Origin: Gemmatimonadota bacterium
GTDB lineage: Bacteria; Gemmatimonadota; Gemmatimonadetes; Longimicrobiales; Gaopeijiaceae
Direction of reading: 5' to 3'
Assembly (NCBI GenBank): GCA_007125845.1
Contig: SLCK01000061.1
Location: 1 to 54,145, forward strand
Length of the DNA stretch: 54,145 nucleotides
The translations under genes were made by a program, and so were the position numbers. The notes below the pieces were generated by a model, which ran no database searches, was not told the DNA's origin, and saw nothing but the letters and a program-made list of their open reading frames with translations. Positions 8,485 through 16,141 of the stretch are shown here, piece after piece. Each line of letters opens with the position of its first letter. The first letter of the stretch is position 1.

Positions 8485-8562
8485 GGTGCTACGGACAAGC
8501 CTGCGGCCATCGCATGACGGGCCGCCACGGCTCAGCTCTTACTCCACCTGGGAGGTGCGCAC

Positions 8563-8739
8563 ATGGACGATGGTCGCCCCCCCGCCTCCGAAGCTCCCGA
8601 GGAGGAGATTCCCTGGGGTCAGCGGTTCTTCGATCGCCCCTTCCTCCTCCTCGTGCTGGGCCTCCTCATCATGCTCGTCTTCTATACGGGCTGGGGACTC
8701 CTCGAAATCACATCGCTAGAGCCGGCTCCTCTTCCCTGA
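8563..8739 (+). CDS. Small single-helix subunit preceding heme-copper oxidoreductase subunit II
   Basis: A 58-residue protein below usual gene-calling limits. ATG 8563 follows GGAGG (8551-8555) at 7-base spacing. The first 26 residues are acidic and soluble (DDGRPPASEAPEEE), and residues 27-47 are one transmembrane helix (FLLLVLGLLIMLVFYTGWG). Position and size match the small subunit (IIa type) that precedes subunit II in ba3-like operons. The next gene starts 16 bp downstream. Being first in the operon with a strong ribosome site supports it as real. Confidence 0.8.
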   Translation: MDDGRPPASEAPEEEIPWGQRFFDRPFLLLVLGLLIMLVFYTGWGLLEITSLEPAPLP

Positions 8740-8755
8740 ACGCTGGAGCTCGTCC

Positions 8756-9373
8756 ATGTACGACACCGGAATCGATCCGCCGAAGGGAATTTGGTGGAAG
8801 CCCGCCCACAGGAGCGAGAAGGTTTGGATCGCCATCGCCTTCGCCTGGTGCCTCGTGCTCTTCGCCATGATGCCCCTATGGCACCTGCGCGGCGGTCAGA
8901 ACACCACCGGCATCCGGCATCAGGTGGAACCCGCGGATTTTCTCGCGCGCACCAACGAGTTCATCGCCACCTATCAGGTCGACACCGATCAGGGCATGGC
9001 GATCGTGGAGCCGCCGCCCGGCAGCGACATCTACCTCCTGGCCATGATGTGGCAGTGGCGCCCGATCCTCCGCCTGCAGGAAGGCGTCGAGTACACCATG
9101 CATCTCTCGAGCCTGGACATCAATCACGGGTTCAACCTCCATCCGTTGAACCTCAACTTCCAGGTGGTTCCGGGCTACGACTACGCGTTGCGGGTCACGC
9201 CGACGGAGGCGGGAGAGTTTCGCATCGTCTGCAATGAGTTCTGTGGCATCGGACACGATGTGATGGTGGGACGGATCGAAGTCCTTCCCGCCGACGCTGA
9301 GACGGCCTGGACGAACAATTCCTCGCCCCCCGGCGGACAGTCGCTACTCGGTCAGGAAGGGGGTGGCAGGTGA
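8756..9373 (+). CDS. CuA-containing subunit II of a heme-copper oxidoreductase
   Basis: A 205-residue protein with one N-terminal transmembrane helix (about residues 23-42) and a periplasmic cupredoxin domain. The CuA ligands are all visible: H124 (NHGF), then C159, E161, C163, H167 and M170 in the motif CNEFCGIGHDVM. It takes electrons from a soluble donor such as cytochrome c and passes them to subunit I. A single helix and short length are typical of the B-type (ba3) branch. The GTG of subunit I overlaps its stop codon, so the two are translationally coupled. Confidence 0.95.
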   Translation: MYDTGIDPPKGIWWKPAHRSEKVWIAIAFAWCLVLFAMMPLWHLRGGQNTTGIRHQVEPADFLARTNEFIATYQVDTDQGMAIVEPPPGSDIYLLAMMWQWRPILRLQEGVEYTMHLSSLDINHGFNLHPLNLNFQVVPGYDYALRVTPTEAGEFRIVCNEFCGIGHDVMVGRIEVLPADAETAWTNNSSPPGGQSLLGQEGGGR

Positions 9374-11133
9374 GCGCGCAAGCAGGGGCCGTAGAAGGGT
9401 CCCAGGCTGCCGCCGTACCCAGCGGATTCCGAAGCTGTCCCACCACCGGTCTCCTGGTCGACCGGCGGGCTGAGATCCTCATCCGGGCCCACGCCGTCGT
9501 CGCCACGGTCGCCCTCCTCGTCGGAGGGGTTGCCGCCCTCCTCGTCCTCCTGACCCGCTGGCAGGTGATCCATCTCCTGGATGCGGCCTGGTTCTATCGG
9601 ATCCTGACCGTCCACGGGATGAGCATGCTCATCTTCTTCATCATCTTCTTCGAGATGGCGATCCTGCTCTTCGCGGGGCCGGTGCTCCTCAACAGCCGAT
9701 TGCCCGCGCCGAAGACGGCCTGGACCGGATTCGCCCTCATGGTGACCGGAACGATCCTGGTCCAGTGGATGATGTGGACCGGTCAAGCCGACGTCCTCTT
9801 CACGAGCTACGTACCGCTGCGAGCTCACCCGCACTTCTATCTCGGGGTGATTCTGTTCGCGGTCGGAACCCTGGTGACGGTGGGGATCTTCTTCGCCAGC
9901 CTCGTGATCGCGAAACGAGAGCAGACCTATGAAGGGTCCGTGCCGCTCGTGACCTACGGTGCCATCACCGCCGCGATCATCGCGGTGATCACCCTCGTTC
10001 ACGGCGCAGCCATCTACATTCCCACCTGGCTCTGGTCGATGGACCTGATGCATGTCGACCCCCAGGTCTATCGCCTGGTCTGGTGGGGGCTCGGCCACTC
10101 GTCCCAGCAGATCAACGTGGCCGCAATGGTCGCGATCTGGTACCTATTGGCCACGCTCACGGTCGGGGGGATCGTACTGAACCAGAAGGTGAGCCGCGTT
10201 GCCTTCGTGCTCTACATCCTCTTCATCTCCATGGCCTCCGCTCACCACCTCCTGGTGGATCCTGGATTCGGGGCGGCGTGGAAGGTATGGAACACGAGCT
10301 ACTTCATGTACATGGCCGTGCTGGCGAGCATGATCCACGGCTTCACCGTGCCGGCCGGTGTGGAGTTGGGTATGCGGCTCAGGGGCTACACGCAGGGATT
10401 CTTCGGATGGCTCCGTCAGGCGCCCTGGGGAGATCCAGGATTCAGCTCGCTCGTTCTCTCCATCACGGTGTTCGGCTTCGTCGGTGGTATCACCGGGGTG
10501 ACGTTCGGCACGGAGCAGATCAACATCATCGCGCACAACACTCTTCGCATCCCCGGCCACTTCCACGCGGCCGTCGTGAGCGGCGCAGGGATGGCGTTCA
10601 TGGGGGTCACCTACTATGTGATTCCACTGATTTTCCGGCGTCAGCTCGTCTTCTACCCGCTCGCGAAGCTCCAGCCATACGTCTTCGCTCTCGGGATGCT
10701 GATCTTCAGCCTGGCGATGACCTTCGCGGGTACCTTCGGAGCTCCGCGACGGGTCTGGGACATGACGCACTCCGGCGCCCCCTTCGACGTACCGTACTCG
10801 CCCGTCGTCGACATCGTGATCACGGTCATGGCCATCGGGGGAATCATCGGAATCGTGGGAGGGGGAATGTACATCCTGGTGACCGTCGGGTCGGTCTTCT
10901 TTGGAAAACCCCTCCCGGAGGGGGAGGAAGCGGCGTACCAGGGATCCATCCCTCCGGGCATCATCCGGAGGCCCTGGTTGGAGATCCCGGACGTGGACGA
11001 GGATCCCGAGGCCTCCGGGCGGGTGGGACCCGTTCCGGGCACCGTCGCGCTCGTCGGCATCTTCTTCGTGGCGTTCGTCGTCTATTACTTCGCAAACTGG
11101 GCGCTCCTCTCCTTCGGCTGGCGCGTAGGTTGA
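9370..11133 (+). CDS. Heme-copper oxidoreductase subunit I with the active-site Tyr replaced by Gln (candidate NO reductase)
   Basis: A 587-residue protein with about 13-14 helices. The metal ligands are intact: H82 and H399 for the low-spin heme, H397 for the high-spin heme, and H243, H292, H293 for CuB. In oxygen reductases the CuB His is followed by xxxTyr (HPEVY), and this Tyr is cross-linked to the His; here the sequence is H243-S-S-Q-Q247, so the Tyr position is Gln. Without that Tyr the one-electron supply needed for O2 splitting is missing, a state shared with NO-reducing members of the superfamily (cNOR/qNOR and the newer eNOR, sNOR, gNOR and nNOR families). Unlike cNOR, the partner subunit carries CuA. 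The GTG start overlaps the subunit II stop. I infer an NO reductase of the eNOR-like kind; an unusual oxidase remains possible. Confidence 0.88.
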   Translation: MSAQAGAVEGSQAAAVPSGFRSCPTTGLLVDRRAEILIRAHAVVATVALLVGGVAALLVLLTRWQVIHLLDAAWFYRILTVHGMSMLIFFIIFFEMAILLFAGPVLLNSRLPAPKTAWTGFALMVTGTILVQWMMWTGQADVLFTSYVPLRAHPHFYLGVILFAVGTLVTVGIFFASLVIAKREQTYEGSVPLVTYGAITAAIIAVITLVHGAAIYIPTWLWSMDLMHVDPQVYRLVWWGLGHSSQQINVAAMVAIWYLLATLTVGGIVLNQKVSRVAFVLYILFISMASAHHLLVDPGFGAAWKVWNTSYFMYMAVLASMIHGFTVPAGVELGMRLRGYTQGFFGWLRQAPWGDPGFSSLVLSITVFGFVGGITGVTFGTEQINIIAHNTLRIPGHFHAAVVSGAGMAFMGVTYYVIPLIFRRQLVFYPLAKLQPYVFALGMLIFSLAMTFAGTFGAPRRVWDMTHSGAPFDVPYSPVVDIVITVMAIGGIIGIVGGGMYILVTVGSVFFGKPLPEGEEAAYQGSIPPGIIRRPWLEIPDVDEDPEASGRVGPVPGTVALVGIFFVAFVVYYFANWALLSFGWRVG

Positions 11134-11136
11134 TCC

Positions 11137-12042
11137 ATGGGCAGAATGCTCTCTCGCGAGGAACGGATGGCGACGCTCGCCATGGCAGCAGTGCTGGGCG
11201 TCACCTTCGTGTGGTGGGCACTCGCTCTCTGGCCGGTTGCCGGGGCGACTCCCGATTGGCTCGAGCGAGCGCGTCAAGTTTGCTTCAACGCCGGGCCTGA
11301 CGGCATGCCCGACGCGTCGGGCTGGATCCTCCTGATCGGGCAGCCCCTCGGGATGTTCGGTTTCCTGTGGGTGGTCTGGCCCGGCCCGCTCCACCGGGGT
11401 CTAAGGGGATTGGCCGGCAAGCCCAGCGGGAGGCTCGTGCTAGGCAGCGTCGCAGTCCTGGTGTTCGCAGGGTTGGGAGGCGCGGGCTTCCGAGTCGTCT
11501 CGGCCGCGGAAGCCCGCGCTCCGGCCGAGCTTCCCGCGCCGATGGCGGCGGAGGACCACGTCAGGCTGGACAGGGCGCCCCCACCCCTGAGCCTGGGCAA
11601 CCACCGAGGCGAGACGGTGACCACCGAGATGCTTCGGGGCCGGCCGGCCGTGGTGACCTTTGGATTCGCCCATTGCGCGGACATCTGCCCGCTCATCGTC
11701 CAAAACGCCCGCGTGGCCCGCAACGAGGTGTGGGGCGCGGACGGGGCGTCGCTGGTGGTCGTGACCCTGGATCCCTGGCGGGACACTCCCGCTCGGATTC
11801 CGGACATCGCGTCGCGGTGGGGCCTCGACGGACCCAACGATCACCTCCTCAGCGGGCCGGTGGACGAGGTCGTTGCGGTTCTGGACGCCTGGGACATCCC
11901 GAGAAGCCGGGATCCGCGAACGGGAGACGTACTGCATCCGTCCGTCACCTATCTCCTCGACTCGGAGGGCCGGGTGACCTTCCACACCGCAGGTCACGTG
12001 GACGCCCTGGTCGGTCTGGGAGGCCGGCTCGACGCACCCTGA
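11137..12042 (+). CDS. SCO1/SenC-type copper chaperone with N-terminal membrane domain
   Basis: A 301-residue protein. Residues 1-125 carry about three membrane helices. Residues 140-301 are a thioredoxin-fold SCO domain with the copper site C180-A-D-I-C184-P and H267 (VLHPSVTYL). SCO proteins load copper into CuA of subunit II, which matches its place 3 bp after subunit I. The N-terminal multi-helix part is longer than in ordinary SCO proteins with one anchor and may be a fused small subunit or an assembly domain. The open frame continues past the TGA into the acetyltransferase gene. Confidence 0.92.
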   Translation: MGRMLSREERMATLAMAAVLGVTFVWWALALWPVAGATPDWLERARQVCFNAGPDGMPDASGWILLIGQPLGMFGFLWVVWPGPLHRGLRGLAGKPSGRLVLGSVAVLVFAGLGGAGFRVVSAAEARAPAELPAPMAAEDHVRLDRAPPPLSLGNHRGETVTTEMLRGRPAVVTFGFAHCADICPLIVQNARVARNEVWGADGASLVVVTLDPWRDTPARIPDIASRWGLDGPNDHLLSGPVDEVVAVLDAWDIPRSRDPRTGDVLHPSVTYLLDSEGRVTFHTAGHVDALVGLGGRLDAP

Positions 12043-12063
12043 ACCCGAAGCGAGGCCCCCTCT

Positions 12064-12738
12064 ATCCGTACCCATCTCCTCGGCCCCGAGGATCTGGAGA
12101 CCCTTCATTCCTTCCATCGGCTCATCCACCGCACGCTTGAGCCCAAGGGCACGCTCTACCTGCGGAGCCGGGCTTATTTCCGACGGATCCTCGAGGGCCA
12201 CGGTCGCATCATCGCCGCCTCCTCCGGAGACGAGCTCATCGGATACGTCACGCTCCGGTTCCCCGGAACGTCACCGGACAACTACGGCCGGGACATCGGC
12301 CTGCCGGAGGGAGAGCTCCCGTCCGTGGGCCAGCTCGACGGAGGCGCCGTGCACCCGCGGGCTCGCCAGATGGGACTCTACCAGCACCTCCTCGTTCGCC
12401 GCGTACGCCTCGCTCGGATCCTTGGGTATCACCATCTCACGGCCGTTGTCTCCCCGCTCAATCCTCCCAGTCTTTCCTCACAGCTGCACATCGGCCTGAG
12501 AGTGGTCGGAGTCAAAGTGGATCAGGACGGTCCCAATTTCCTCCTCTACACCGATTCCCGAGCCCCCGGTGTGAAGCCGGAGCCTCCCGTCACGCGCGTA
12601 CCCATTGGGGACTTCGAGGCCCATCGCGCGGCACTGAACCAGGGCCTCGCGGGGTTTCGGCTCGAGCGCGGCCCAGACGCTCGCAAGGTGGTCTACGGCC
12701 GCAGCCGCAACCGTGCCGTCAGCTCGTCCTCGGAGTGA
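12064..12738 (+). CDS. GNAT-family N-acetyltransferase lacking a canonical start codon
   Basis: Coding sequence is recognisable from shortly after the SCO stop (IRTHLLGPEDLETLHSF) to TGA 12736-12738, about 224 residues. Core features are 'GDELIGYVTLRFPG' (beta-2/3), 'LDGGAVHPRARQMGLYQHLL' (acetyl-CoA loop with the R/Q-x-x-G/A pattern) and 'LNPPSLSSQLHIGLRVVG'. There is no ATG, GTG or TTG in frame before the GTG at 12325, which would remove the first half of the fold. ATC at 12064 with GAGG eight bases upstream, or CTG at 12094, are possible rare starts. Either a rare initiator or a damaged 5' end is implied. Substrate is unknown. It shares the strand with the SCO gene and overlaps a convergent lipoprotein gene by 20 bp. 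Confidence 0.65.
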   Translation: MRTHLLGPEDLETLHSFHRLIHRTLEPKGTLYLRSRAYFRRILEGHGRIIAASSGDELIGYVTLRFPGTSPDNYGRDIGLPEGELPSVGQLDGGAVHPRARQMGLYQHLLVRRVRLARILGYHHLTAVVSPLNPPSLSSQLHIGLRVVGVKVDQDGPNFLLYTDSRAPGVKPEPPVTRVPIGDFEAHRAALNQGLAGFRLERGPDARKVVYGRSRNRAVSSSSE

Positions 12739-13348
12739 ACCTCAGGAAGACCTCATCCACGTAGTAGGTCCGTGCTGTCTCCCAGCTACCCCACACACCG
12801 ATCGCCACCAGGACCATTCCGTCCTCCGGAGCGACGAGGGTCAGCTCGTACTCCTTCTCAAGCCAAACGTGGCCCGCGTCCGAGCCCTGGCCGTGCCCGG
12901 TCTCATCCTGATAGACGAGCGCCTCATGATCCCGAGGTGGAGACTCGTGCGCGCCGGCTATGATCCTGAAGAGGTTCACATCGCCCCAATCGGCGGTGGA
13001 GAACGCGAATGCGATCTCGACGTCGTACTCCACGCCCGGCTCGAGCTCGAAGGCTCGCTCCATCCAGATCTTCCCCTGGTCGTTCAGATTCTCCAGATAC
13101 AGCTCCACGGAGCCCGTTTTGGAGCGAGCCCGCTCCGCCGTGTGCTCCACGCGCCAATCGATCGGGGGATTGAGAGTGTCGATCGCGACGGCCTCCCACC
13201 CCTCCATCCCATCCTCGAAGAAGAAGCTCTCTTCCGTCGGGTCACCCGGTGTCGGGTCTACCGGTCCGCCATCGTCGCACGCGGTCACCGAAAGGACGAG
13301 GTGCACGAGCACGACGCTCGCCAACGGCATCCGAAGGGCACCACTCAT
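12719..13348 (-). CDS. Lipoprotein with a jelly-roll-like domain, function unknown
   Basis: A 209-residue protein. ATG 13348 follows GGAG; the frame is open further upstream without a comparable site. A lipobox-like signal ends at VTAC (Cys24), followed by an acidic and proline-rich linker. The mature part begins 'FFFEDGMEGWEAV' and continues with 'KIWMERAFELEPGVEYDVEIAFAFST', a pattern of carbohydrate-binding or discoidin-like beta sandwiches that start with an 'F-E-D-G-x-x-G-W' strand. No catalytic motif is seen. Its 3' end overlaps the acetyltransferase gene by 20 bp. Confidence 0.75.
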   Translation of the reverse strand: MSGALRMPLASVVLVHLVLSVTACDDGGPVDPTPGDPTEESFFFEDGMEGWEAVAIDTLNPPIDWRVEHTAERARSKTGSVELYLENLNDQGKIWMERAFELEPGVEYDVEIAFAFSTADWGDVNLFRIIAGAHESPPRDHEALVYQDETGHGQGSDAGHVWLEKEYELTLVAPEDGMVLVAIGVWGSWETARTYYVDEVFLRFTPRTS

Positions 13349-13657
13349 ACCAACTCCTATTGCTGATTCTCGAACGGCTCTGAAATCCGGTCCGTGGGAA
13401 GTTGAGGACCGACCGGGGTGCACCCTTGTGCCTCCCCAATGGTTCTATGGGCGAGGCGGACCGAGGTTTCGAGCGAAGCCTTTTCGCGCCAGGGCACCGT
13501 GGGCCCAGGCGCCCACCCCCACTGCTTGTCGCTCCCCCGGCCCGCACCTACCTTCGGCCAAGGAGCCCGTAGGCCCAGGTTCGGGGCCTGATCCGCCAAT
13601 CCGTGACGGAGCCGTCAGTCACCGAGCCCACGGCGCCGTCCCCAAGCAGGAGGTATC
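13349..13657. promoter_or_regulatory. Divergent intergenic region with a TGACGG-N2-CCGTCA palindrome
   Basis: These 309 bp lie between the divergent lipoprotein and hcp genes and contain no supported gene. A perfect 6-bp inverted repeat, TGACGG-AG-CCGTCA, lies at 13604-13617, 41 bp before the hcp start, where an operator would act. AGGAGG at 13648-13653 is a strong ribosome site for hcp. No regulator can be named. Confidence 0.4.
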
Positions 13658-14140
13658 ATGGCTTCGCAGAGTTTCTTGAAGGTCGAGGGCATCCAGGGAG
13701 AGTCGAAGGACCACGCCCACGAGGGAGCGATCGAGGTTGTCGACTGGGGCTGGGCGGCAACTCTGACCGGATCGATGCACGAGCCCAGGCGCGGAGGCGC
13801 GGAGAAGCCGGAGTTCCAGGACCTCTGGGTCACCAAGGCCGTGGACCTGGCGACACCCCAACTGTGGAGCCACCTGGCGACCGGGCGTCAGATCCAGTCG
13901 GCAGAGCTCATCATGCGGAGAATGGGAGGGGATCCCGTAGAATTCCTGAAGCTCCGGCTCGAACTCATCATTGTCTCGGACATTGTGACCACCGGGACTT
14001 CAGAAGAGGATCACGCGGCGGAGGAGGTGAGCCTGAACTTCGCCCGGTGGAAGATCACGTACACGCCGCAAGAGGCCGACGGAACCCCGGGGCCCGAAAA
14101 CTCCTTCGGATTCGACATCCGGCGAAACGAGCAGATCTGA
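13658..14140 (+). CDS. hcp: Hcp-family type VI secretion tube protein (orphan)
   Basis: A 160-residue protein with a strong AGGAGG site before the ATG. It opens 'FLKVEGIQGESKDHAHEGAIEVVDWGW', the Hcp1 signature (FLK.dGI.GES.d..H...IE..sW.w), and includes 'FQDLWVTKAVDLATPQLW', matching the conserved segment where Hcp has a dual K-x-x-D/S with P-x-L. Hcp forms hexameric rings of the T6SS tube and also carries effectors. No VgrG, sheath or TssB/C gene is in this window, so it is either an orphan serving a distant T6SS or a related contractile injection system. Confidence 0.93.
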   Translation: MASQSFLKVEGIQGESKDHAHEGAIEVVDWGWAATLTGSMHEPRRGGAEKPEFQDLWVTKAVDLATPQLWSHLATGRQIQSAELIMRRMGGDPVEFLKLRLELIIVSDIVTTGTSEEDHAAEEVSLNFARWKITYTPQEADGTPGPENSFGFDIRRNEQI

Positions 14141-14237
14141 CTCCGGGGAACGCCACAGGTCCGAGTGGACTATGACCAGGCACCTGCGAGTCACCTCAAT
14201 CGACATCGATCAACGGCCGGAGACAAGGGAGCCCCCC

Positions 14238-15149
14238 ATGCCGACCCCACGCCCGGACGCACGCCCCGGAACCCGCGTGCCCCAGCGGCCCTGCAACCCA
14301 CGCCGACGGTCACCCTGTTCCTGGGCGATCGCCGGCATCGCACTGCCCCTCCTCGCCTCCCTGCTCATCGTCCCGGGCCAGGCAACGGCCCAGAGCGCGG
14401 CGGACATCCTCTCCCAGGCGATGGAGCGGTACGAGGCGAATCTCGCGGGGGTCGAGGACCTCACCGTCCGCCAGGAGGTCATGGGTTTTGAAACCACGGC
14501 CTACCTGGTCAAGGAAACCGTGAACGGACACTCCGTGTTGCGGCCCGCGGACATGGATCTCGCCGGAGCCGATCTCGATCCGGTGGACGACGTGGGAGAC
14601 CTCTGGACGAATCCGCATGAGCTCTACCTGGAGCTGGCCGACCGATGGAGCCTCGACGGCCAGGGATCGGTCGGGGGAACGGAGAGCTGGCGGCTCGTCC
14701 TCACCGACATGGAAGACCTGGACTGGGGCATCGGGCCCGACGACGCGATGGCGCCGGATCGAATCGAGCTGGACCTGGCCGTGGATGAGCTTCACCCGCT
14801 CGCGATGTCGATGTCCGGCACGGGGGCCCAGGGCCAGCCCTTCACCTTCCGTATCCACTTCTCCGACTACCGGGAAGTGGACGGATACCGCCATCCGTTC
14901 CTCACACGGGTGGAAACGGAAGGCGCTGTCTTCGGGGTTTCGGACGCGGAGATGGAGCAAGCGATGGAGGGCCTCCGCGAGCTCGAGCAGCAGCTCGAGG
15001 CGATGCCCGAAGCGCAGCGGGAGATGATGGAGAGCATGATGGGCGACCAGATCCGGATGCTCGAGGAGATGGTGGCCGGCGGGGGCCTGGACATCGAGCT
15101 CCGCGTGACCGAGCTGCAGGTGAACTCTGGCCCCCCGGGCTCGGAGTAG
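14238..15149 (+). CDS. LolA-like outer-membrane lipoprotein-sorting-related protein
   Basis: A 303-residue secreted protein. ATG 14238 follows GGGAG; an upstream in-frame ATG (14172) would add a non-signal extension. After an Arg-rich n-region, a hydrophobic core (AIAGIALPLLASLLIV) ends at ATAQ. The mature start 'SAADILSQAMERYEANLAGVEDLTVRQ' and later 'SWRLVLTD', 'DLAVDELHPLAMSM' and 'YREVDGYRHPFLTRVE' are the strand pattern of LolA/LolB-like half-barrels. Residues 255-290 are a charged helix rich in M, E and Q. Such proteins bind lipid or lipoprotein; the ligand is not known. Located 97 bp after hcp on the same strand, but with no obvious link to it. Confidence 0.75.
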   Translation: MPTPRPDARPGTRVPQRPCNPRRRSPCSWAIAGIALPLLASLLIVPGQATAQSAADILSQAMERYEANLAGVEDLTVRQEVMGFETTAYLVKETVNGHSVLRPADMDLAGADLDPVDDVGDLWTNPHELYLELADRWSLDGQGSVGGTESWRLVLTDMEDLDWGIGPDDAMAPDRIELDLAVDELHPLAMSMSGTGAQGQPFTFRIHFSDYREVDGYRHPFLTRVETEGAVFGVSDAEMEQAMEGLRELEQQLEAMPEAQREMMESMMGDQIRMLEEMVAGGGLDIELRVTELQVNSGPPGSE

Positions 15150-15174
15150 GCCCGCCTCCGTCTGCGCCCGCATC

Positions 15175-16140
15175 GTGGAGGAACGTCCGCCCGCGTGGGG
15201 AGACTCGAATGGAGGCCCGCAGGGCCGCCCGGCCGGAGCGAAGCTGCCTACAGTGTGGGCGCCCGAGTACGAGATGGAGATCGGGGCCCATGTCTTCCCC
15301 ACGGAGAAGTACCGGCTCGTGAAGGACCGGCTCGTGTCGGAGGGAATCCTCAATCCCGACGATCTCCACCGGCCCACGCCAGTCACCAGCAACGACATCA
15401 CGCGGGCTCACGACCGGGAGTACGTCGCTCGGGTGATGGACGGCCGGCTCTCGCCGATGGAGGAGCGCCTCCTCGAGCTTCCCTACTCAGAGACCCTTCG
15501 TGACGCCTTCGTCCTCTTCTGCGGCGGAACACTCCTCGCGGGTCGCCTCGCGCTGGCGAGAGAGATGGCGATCCACCTCGGCGGCGGCTTCCATCACGCC
15601 TTCGCCGATCACGGAGAGGGGTTCTGCCTCTTCAATGACGTGGCAATCGCGGTGCGTTGCCTCGAGCACGAAGGTGTGATCGAGCGTAGCCTCGTGGTCG
15701 ACCTGGACGTCCACCACGGCAACGGCACTGCCGCGATCTTCGAGGACGTGCCGGAGGTGTTCACCTTCTCGATGCACCAGGAGAGCAACTATCCGGCGTT
15801 GAAGCCCCCGAGTGACCTCGACGTGGGTCTGGCCGACGGCGTAGGAGACGACCGATACCTCTCCGTCCTCGATGAGCACTGGCCCGCAATCCTGGAGACC
15901 CACGCTCCCGACATCGTCTTCTTTCTCGCCGGAGCCGACCCGTTCCGGGAGGATCAGCTCGGAGGCCTTCGGCTCAGCTTCGACGGCCTGCGGGCGCGCG
16001 ACCGGAGAGTCCTTCGGGCATGCAGGCAGACCGGGGTTCCGGTCGTAGTCCTCCTTGCCGGGGGATACGCGCTCCGCCGGGAGGACACGGTGGAGATCCA
16101 CTGCAATACGGTTCGGGAAGCAATCGCAAGTGGAGGTTGA
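15175..16140 (+). CDS. Histone-deacetylase-superfamily amidohydrolase
   Basis: A 321-residue protein if the GTG at 15175 is used; a GTG at 15253 (residue 27, TVWAPEYEM) fits family N-termini better and may be the true start. The fold motifs are present: 'TSNDITRAHDREYV', 'LGGGFHHAF' (the catalytic His pair), 'FNDVAIAVR', 'VVDLDVHHGNGTAAIF' (zinc-binding D and H) and 'LAGADPFREDQLGGL' (second zinc Asp). These are the short bacterial class-II-like or AcuC-like enzymes, zinc amidohydrolases acting on acetylated amines, polyamines or acetyl-lysine. It overlaps the ribosome site of the following methyltransferase gene, so the two are likely an operon. Confidence 0.93.
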   Translation: MEERPPAWGDSNGGPQGRPAGAKLPTVWAPEYEMEIGAHVFPTEKYRLVKDRLVSEGILNPDDLHRPTPVTSNDITRAHDREYVARVMDGRLSPMEERLLELPYSETLRDAFVLFCGGTLLAGRLALAREMAIHLGGGFHHAFADHGEGFCLFNDVAIAVRCLEHEGVIERSLVVDLDVHHGNGTAAIFEDVPEVFTFSMHQESNYPALKPPSDLDVGLADGVGDDRYLSVLDEHWPAILETHAPDIVFFLAGADPFREDQLGGLRLSFDGLRARDRRVLRACRQTGVPVVVLLAGGYALRREDTVEIHCNTVREAIASGG

Positions 16141-16141
16141 G

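Noticed and set aside
8756-12042. Plain cytochrome c oxidase (aa3/ba3) annotation for the operon
   Set aside because: Ligands and CuA fit, but the cross-linked Tyr is replaced by Gln, so an ordinary O2 reductase label would be misleading.
13658-15149. A type VI secretion locus around hcp
   Set aside because: No sheath, baseplate, VgrG or ClpV gene in the neighbourhood; only Hcp is present.
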